Assembly: GCA_007128275.1 (NCBI GenBank)
Contig: SKXR01000070.1
Span: 1 to 8,804, forward strand
DNA from: Kiritimatiellia bacterium
Lineage (GTDB): Bacteria; Verrucomicrobiota; Kiritimatiellia; SLAD01
DNA: 8,804 nucleotides
Reading direction: 5' to 3'
Shown here: positions 4,479 to 8,804 of the stretch, one piece after another
Layout: every line of letters begins with the position of its first letter
How positions within the stretch are numbered: position 1 is the first letter of the stretch
Notes under the pieces: generated by a model
Databases searched by the model: none
The model's input: the letters and a program-made list of their open reading frames with translations, nothing else
What the model was told of the DNA's origin: nothing
Program-made: the position numbers and the translations under genes

Positions 4479-6827
4479 ATGAGTTCGAAAAAGAGATCTA
4501 CGCAAGAGTCCAGGCCCTCGGATGAGAAACCGTTGCCGGGAGAGGGCGTCCCGCCCGCCCCGGAAACCCGTGCCCCGTTCCCGCAGGAATCGGCCCCCTA
4601 TTATCCCGGCGCCGGGTACGGAACCGGTTACTATTACGGCATGGGCCACGGCGCTCAGGCCGGGGCGGAAGGGGGCCTGGCCGGGTTAACACCGACTCAG
4701 GTGCTGCGTGCCGTATTGCGCAGATGGTGGTTGGTCTGCCTCGCGCTCGTTTGTGGCGGATCGGCGGCGGCGCTCTATCTCCACCAGGCCGAACCCGTCT
4801 ATCGTGCCGACGCCACCATTGAGATGAGCATTCGTCGCCCCCGCATCATGGCGCAACCCGGCGCAATGATCGAGGATGGATTCGCCGGATGGCGTGTGGA
4901 AGAGCTGCTCAACACCCGCCTGCGCAAACTGCAAGGACGCGAAACCCGGCAGCTTGCGCACCAGATGCTGGAGGAACACGGGCACCTTAGAGCAGCCGAC
5001 TCTGAACGGCTGACGGACGCCTTGCGCACCGCGCGCATGAACCGCCAGCGCGATTCCCATCTCGTCAGCGTCACGGCGGAAAGCACGAACCCGGAGTATG
5101 CGGCCTTGGCCGCCAATGTATTTGCCGAGGCCTCCGTCCAGCGCTCGATCCAAGAAAACCGGATCGAATCGGATCAAGCAGTCGCGTGGCTGCAACAACA
5201 GGCCGCGCAACAAGCCACGATGCTGGAACAGGCCGAGGAAGCCCTGCTTAATTTTCGAGCCGCCGAACGCATGAACCAACTGGAAATCGAGAAAAGCATC
5301 CTTGAAGAGTCCGTCCTAAGCATGAGCGACGAACTGACGCGCGTGGAAAAGCTGCGGCTCATGGCGACCGAACTGTTGACGCAGCTGGAACAGCCGGAGC
5401 TGAACCCCGAAGACGTTGGAACCCTGCCTGAAGGTACGCCGTATTTGCCGGAAATCATGCGGGCGGTCACCCTCTGGGATGATGCGAAGGCCGCCTTGAA
5501 TCGCCTTGCCACGCGCATGACGGAACGACACCCGGAATACATCGAACAACAGCGTCGAGTCGATCAGGCGCGCACACGCGTCCGAGAAACCATCCAACGC
5601 TCGCGCGAGACCATCCAGGCCAACATTGCGCTGTACGCGCAGCAAACACGCGGCCTGCGTGCACGGATCAGCGACCAATCCGATGCGGCGACCAACATCG
5701 AAGGACAGCTCGCACAACTCCGGACACGCTTGAGTGCGCTCGAACGCACGCGCGACTCGTCGGATGTAAGTTTCAAGGGGCTGATGACCCGCATCGAGGA
5801 AGCGCGGTTGGCGGCCGACGAGAATACGTCGATTATTCACTTGATCGAGGAGGCGCGCGCGCCCGGCGCGCCCTTCCATCCGCGACGGAATCGCGTTCTT
5901 CTGATCGGGCTTTTGGGCGGCGCGGTTATCGGGGTCGGGCTGGCGCTCGGGGTGTATCTGCTCGAGGACGGCATTGAAGGTACGGAGGCCATCGAACGCG
6001 CGGCGGGCTTGAAGGTCATCGGACTAATCCCGCATGAATCCATTCCTAAACCGAACGACCTCGCCACGATTGCGCTTTCCAAAGATTACCATCCGATGGT
6101 TGAAGCGTTTGCCAACCTGCGGGCTATGCTCGAGTCGGAGACCTATCGCGCCAATACGTCGTCCATCCTGGTCACCAGCACGGCGCCGCGCGAAGGAAAG
6201 ACCACCGCCGCCACGAATCTGGCCATCAGTCTCGCACGCGCCGGACACCGCACATGCCTGATCGGTTTTGACCTGCGCCAACCGCGTCTGCGCCCGATCT
6301 TCGATATTCCCGATTCCCAACCCAGCCTGACCCTCGCGCTCAAGGAAGGCAGAGACGCGGACTATTCGGCGTTACCTTACCGCATTGGAACCACCCCCCT
6401 ATGGGTCATCAGCAGCCGACACGGGAGCGAATCGTCCGCGTCCGAAGTACTGGGTAGCCGCGCGGTGGCCTCCATCGTCGAATGGGCCACGGCCAACTAT
6501 GATCGCGTCATCATTGATTCCCCACCCTACAGCCTGATCGGTGATGCGCTCGTGCTAGGCGGACACGTGTCGGGCGTATTGCTGGTCTGCCGCCCCAGCG
6601 TCACGCGCATGCGCGCGTTGCGCCATGTCGCGCGCGACTTCAGCGAAGCGGGCGTGCGCATGCTCGGCATCCTGGTCAACGATATCGAATTCCGAAGCAG
6701 CTCTTACTTCAGCAACTACCATTACTACGATAACCACGCCTATCGCTACGCCCACCGATACTACGAGGTCGATACCAAGGGGTCTCCGGCACAGGCGCCC
6801 CGGGAAGAAACGACCGCCAGAGGATAA
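4479..6827 (+). CDS. Wzc-like polysaccharide co-polymerase with fused tyrosine kinase
   Basis: A 782-residue inner-membrane protein that sets polymer length and couples synthesis to export. Residues 1-70 are an unusual cytosolic extension rich in Pro, Gly and Tyr (Y41, 42, 47, 51-53). TM1 is about 84-100. The Wzz domain and long periplasmic coiled coils span about 101-460. A proline motif (P462, P465, P468) precedes TM2, about 472-494. The kinase domain follows: Walker A 567-576 (STAPREGKTT, K574), Walker A' LIGFDLR (D598), Walker B VIID (D680) and a C-terminal tyrosine cluster with eight Tyr between 743 and 762. Two common family residues differ: the first Asp of the A' DxD is G596, and the first Arg of ExxRxxR is A545. 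Length exceeds the usual 700-730 because of the N-terminal extension. The next gene starts 6 bases later. No strong ribosome binding site is seen. Confidence 0.93.
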   Translation: MSSKKRSTQESRPSDEKPLPGEGVPPAPETRAPFPQESAPYYPGAGYGTGYYYGMGHGAQAGAEGGLAGLTPTQVLRAVLRRWWLVCLALVCGGSAAALYLHQAEPVYRADATIEMSIRRPRIMAQPGAMIEDGFAGWRVEELLNTRLRKLQGRETRQLAHQMLEEHGHLRAADSERLTDALRTARMNRQRDSHLVSVTAESTNPEYAALAANVFAEASVQRSIQENRIESDQAVAWLQQQAAQQATMLEQAEEALLNFRAAERMNQLEIEKSILEESVLSMSDELTRVEKLRLMATELLTQLEQPELNPEDVGTLPEGTPYLPEIMRAVTLWDDAKAALNRLATRMTERHPEYIEQQRRVDQARTRVRETIQRSRETIQANIALYAQQTRGLRARISDQSDAATNIEGQLAQLRTRLSALERTRDSSDVSFKGLMTRIEEARLAADENTSIIHLIEEARAPGAPFHPRRNRVLLIGLLGGAVIGVGLALGVYLLEDGIEGTEAIERAAGLKVIGLIPHESIPKPNDLATIALSKDYHPMVEAFANLRAMLESETYRANTSSILVTSTAPREGKTTAATNLAISLARAGHRTCLIGFDLRQPRLRPIFDIPDSQPSLTLALKEGRDADYSALPYRIGTTPLWVISSRHGSESSASEVLGSRAVASIVEWATANYDRVIIDSPPYSLIGDALVLGGHVSGVLLVCRPSVTRMRALRHVARDFSEAGVRMLGILVNDIEFRSSSYFSNYHYYDNHAYRYAHRYYEVDTKGSPAQAPREETTARG

Positions 6828-6833
6828 CCACAC

Positions 6834-8285
6834 ATGGGCCGAACTTCGTCTCCGCCTCGCGACGCGCCCCGCACCTCGGCGTCACACACCGCCCTCACCA
6901 TCGGCGTGTGCACGTTGATCGGCTACACGGCGTGGGCGTGGAGCGGACTGGGGGCGTGGATAGAGCCCCTGCGATTCGGCCTGGGATGCCTCTTGCTGAT
7001 CCTGACCCTCTTCTCATTGCGCAACGGGCGGCTGCCCCGACTCACGCGCGACCCATACACCTGGCTAGGCCTCACCTTCCTCCTGCTGCTTGCCGTACAG
7101 ACCTGGAACAGCGGACGCTACCTATACTTCAATCCCGTCGGCGAACGCTGGATGTATACGACCGCGCCGATCCCTTGGCTGCCCTGGTCCTTTGACCGTG
7201 TTGAATCGATGCAGATGGTCTACTGGTTCCTGCCCGCATGGGCGCTCGGCCTGGCGATTCGAAACGCGCCCGACGCCCGGGGGCTCGCGTGGCGCGCGCT
7301 GCTCTTCTTTGTAGTAAACGCTACGGCCCTCGCTTTGTTCGGCCTCGTTCAGCATGTGACCGGATCCGATATCGTGTATGGCTTCTCCGAAGGAGGACGC
7401 GGCCACTTCTACGCCTCGTTCGGATACCGAAATCATGCGGTCGCGTACCTGTTGCTTGTGCTCGCCATCGCCCTCGGCTATCTGGCGTACCGGCTACGAC
7501 AACGCTGGTTCATGGCGGACACACGAGTCGCCACGGACGGCTGGCTGGCCGCGACAGCAGCGCTCGTGGTGTTCATCGCCATTCATCCCGCCCTCGGACG
7601 TGTCGCGATCGTTCTGGCCTGGATCCTGGTGCTGTTGTTCCTGGCGGGCTACTTTCTACGCCACCCGTACTCGCACGCGCCTGCGGCCCGGCTTCAGATC
7701 GCCATCGTTCTTCTATTAGGCACGGGCATCGCCCTTTCGTGGATTGCCATTATCGGCGGCGATGCCCTCTTCCGGCGCATGGAAGGCTCATTCGTGGATA
7801 CGTTCTGGACCAACATCGGGAACCGCGCCTGGATGTGGTCGGCGGCCATCCGCATGTGGGAGGATCACATGCTCTGGGGCGTCGGCGGTTGGGGATACCG
7901 ATACCTGCTGCCCCTGTACGCGGAAGGCGCGGGCCTGCTGGAGATTCACCTGCCGGGCAAAGCCAACGCCCATAACGACGCCGTTCAGTTTCTCGCCGAA
8001 TTCGGGACGGCGGGGTTCTCGCTACTGCTGGCTGCGACGATCGTCCTGACCGGGCGCTTCATCCTGGCGTGGCGCCAGGCGTGGGGCCGCCCCGCCGCGG
8101 CTTTGTACGCCATGACCGCCGGCGGCCTCTTTTTTGTCGGATTGCACAGCCTCGTTGATCTACCCTTACGTAATGCGGCCGTCCTGCAGGCCGTCACGCT
8201 GCTGCTGACGGCCGTGCCTGCAGCCTGGCCGAACGCACAAGACGCGCGTAGCACCGCACGAAATCGACGAAGAACGAGAGCATGA
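6834..8285 (+). CDS. O-antigen ligase/Wzy-type polysaccharide polymerase
   Basis: A 483-residue integral membrane protein with about 11-12 hydrophobic segments (for example about 21-43, 46-62, 76-91, 127-143, 153-172, 202-222, 237-255, 257-274, 288-309, 394-412, 427-440, 447-463). It has the O-antigen ligase/Wzy fold signature. R331 opens RAWMWSAAIRMWEDHMLWGV, then GGWGYRYLLPLY and a large periplasmic loop with AHNDAVQFLAEFGTAGF (H380, N381, E389). H438 and D442 near the end fit the same family. RNHAVAYLL at 199-207 is the family's earlier conserved stretch. With Wzx and Wzc homologues adjacent, polymerase (Wzy) is likelier than ligase, but sequence alone cannot separate them. AGAGG lies 10 bases before the ATG. 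The start is 6 bases after the wzc-like stop, and its own stop overlaps the next gene's start. Confidence 0.85.
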   Translation: MGRTSSPPRDAPRTSASHTALTIGVCTLIGYTAWAWSGLGAWIEPLRFGLGCLLLILTLFSLRNGRLPRLTRDPYTWLGLTFLLLLAVQTWNSGRYLYFNPVGERWMYTTAPIPWLPWSFDRVESMQMVYWFLPAWALGLAIRNAPDARGLAWRALLFFVVNATALALFGLVQHVTGSDIVYGFSEGGRGHFYASFGYRNHAVAYLLLVLAIALGYLAYRLRQRWFMADTRVATDGWLAATAALVVFIAIHPALGRVAIVLAWILVLLFLAGYFLRHPYSHAPAARLQIAIVLLLGTGIALSWIAIIGGDALFRRMEGSFVDTFWTNIGNRAWMWSAAIRMWEDHMLWGVGGWGYRYLLPLYAEGAGLLEIHLPGKANAHNDAVQFLAEFGTAGFSLLLAATIVLTGRFILAWRQAWGRPAAALYAMTAGGLFFVGLHSLVDLPLRNAAVLQAVTLLLTAVPAAWPNAQDARSTARNRRRTRA

Positions 8286-8804
8286 GCGATCAGTCGACCA
8301 GCATACCCGGCCCAAGAGATGGGTCGCCTTCGCTCACCACCCAGGTGGTGCGCGGCGCCGGCTGGATGTTCGCCGGCAAATTCGCCGGGCGCGCCCTGGC
8401 GGTCATCAAACTCATCATCCTTGCCCGCCTGCTCTCCCCGGACGATTTCGGGCTGTTCGGCATCATGATGCTGGCCACGATGGCCATGAACACCTTCACC
8501 CAAACGGGATTCGACAAGGCGCTGATTCAGTTTCCGGATGATATCAAATCACATTTGGACACGGCGTGGAGCATTCAGATCCTGCGCGGCATACTGCTCG
8601 CCGTGATCCTGTTCTTCGCAGCTCCCCTGGTCGCCTGGTTCTTCGACGAGCCGCGTATCGTCCTGCTGTTGCAAATATTCTGCATCGCCCCGCTCATCGC
8701 CGGGTTCGATAACATCGGCATCATCTATTTCAAGAAGGACCTGGACTTTAAGAAACAGGTCTTCTTCGGCTTGTCCGCCGATGTGGTGGCCATGATCGTC
8801 GGGA
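8282..8804 (+). CDS. Wzx-type polysaccharide flippase (N-terminal part, cut by window end)
   Basis: The frame opens with ATG inside an ATGA overlap with the upstream stop, a sign of translational coupling, and runs off the window after 174 codons. After about 20 polar residues, TTQVVRGAGWMFAGKFAG and ALAVIKLIILARLLSPDDFG match the first helices of the MOP-superfamily polysaccharide flippases (polysacc_synt type). GFDKALIQ, the later TAWSIQILRGILLAVI and an amphipathic IYFKKDLDFKKQ loop are also typical of this family. Such proteins move undecaprenyl-linked repeat units across the inner membrane for Wzy to polymerise. About two thirds of the usual 450-500 residues are missing. The family is confident; the transported unit is unknown. 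Confidence 0.88.
   Translation, partial: MSDQSTSIPGPRDGSPSLTTQVVRGAGWMFAGKFAGRALAVIKLIILARLLSPDDFGLFGIMMLATMAMNTFTQTGFDKALIQFPDDIKSHLDTAWSIQILRGILLAVILFFAAPLVAWFFDEPRIVLLLQIFCIAPLIAGFDNIGIIYFKKDLDFKKQVFFGLSADVVAMIVG

Noticed and set aside
1..8804. CRISPR array, tRNA/rRNA gene, insertion sequence or exosortase gene
   Set aside because: No regularly spaced repeats, cloverleaf, transposase motif or exosortase-like protein was found. The resemblance of the export and barrel proteins to PEP-CTERM-associated families is not enough to claim such a system here.

Overview
The window is GC-rich bacterial DNA from a diderm. Signal peptides, a lipobox and an outer-membrane beta-barrel all point to a Gram-negative envelope. 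Most of it is the front part of an exopolysaccharide assembly and export locus of the Wzx/Wzy-dependent type. No rRNA, tRNA, transposase or CRISPR array is visible. The gene-free stretches carry short palindromic and direct repeats of a kind I associate from memory with large repeat-rich genomes such as those of the Verrucomicrobiota/Kiritimatiellota/Planctomycetota. That taxonomic guess is weak.

Layout: the last 35 codons of a probable CYTH-domain protein (1-108, +) face, tail to tail, a small secreted cupin protein (534-1034, -). About 425 bases of repeat-rich, gene-free DNA lie between them. A divergent intergenic region (about 1035-1401) separates the cupin from the polysaccharide genes, which all run on the + strand. 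These are: a short Wza-like export lipoprotein (1402-2070); an outer-membrane beta-barrel protein (2075-3427); a 363-base gene-free stretch with a REP-like palindrome, another strong hairpin and promoter-like boxes; a secreted protein of unknown family with a proline-rich tail (3791-4420); a terminator-like hairpin (4435-4454); a Wzc-like chain-length regulator fused to a tyrosine kinase (4479-6827); an O-antigen ligase/Wzy-type polymerase (6834-8285); and the start of a Wzx-type flippase (8282-8804, cut by the window end).

Working model (inference): Wzx flips lipid-linked repeat units across the inner membrane and Wzy polymerises them. The Wzc-like protein controls chain length and couples synthesis to export. 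The polymer then leaves through the short export lipoprotein and the beta-barrel. The export lipoprotein ends right after its SLBB-type domain and lacks the C-terminal helix with which Escherichia coli Wza crosses the outer membrane, so the adjacent barrel is a good candidate for the actual outer-membrane pore. The glycosyltransferases that such a locus needs are not in the window and probably lie downstream.

The points most worth following up are the barrel/short-OPX pairing, the tyrosine-rich N-terminal extension and altered kinase motifs of the Wzc-like protein, the unrecognised secreted protein bracketed by its own promoter and terminator signals, and the loss of a metal-ligand histidine in the cupin.
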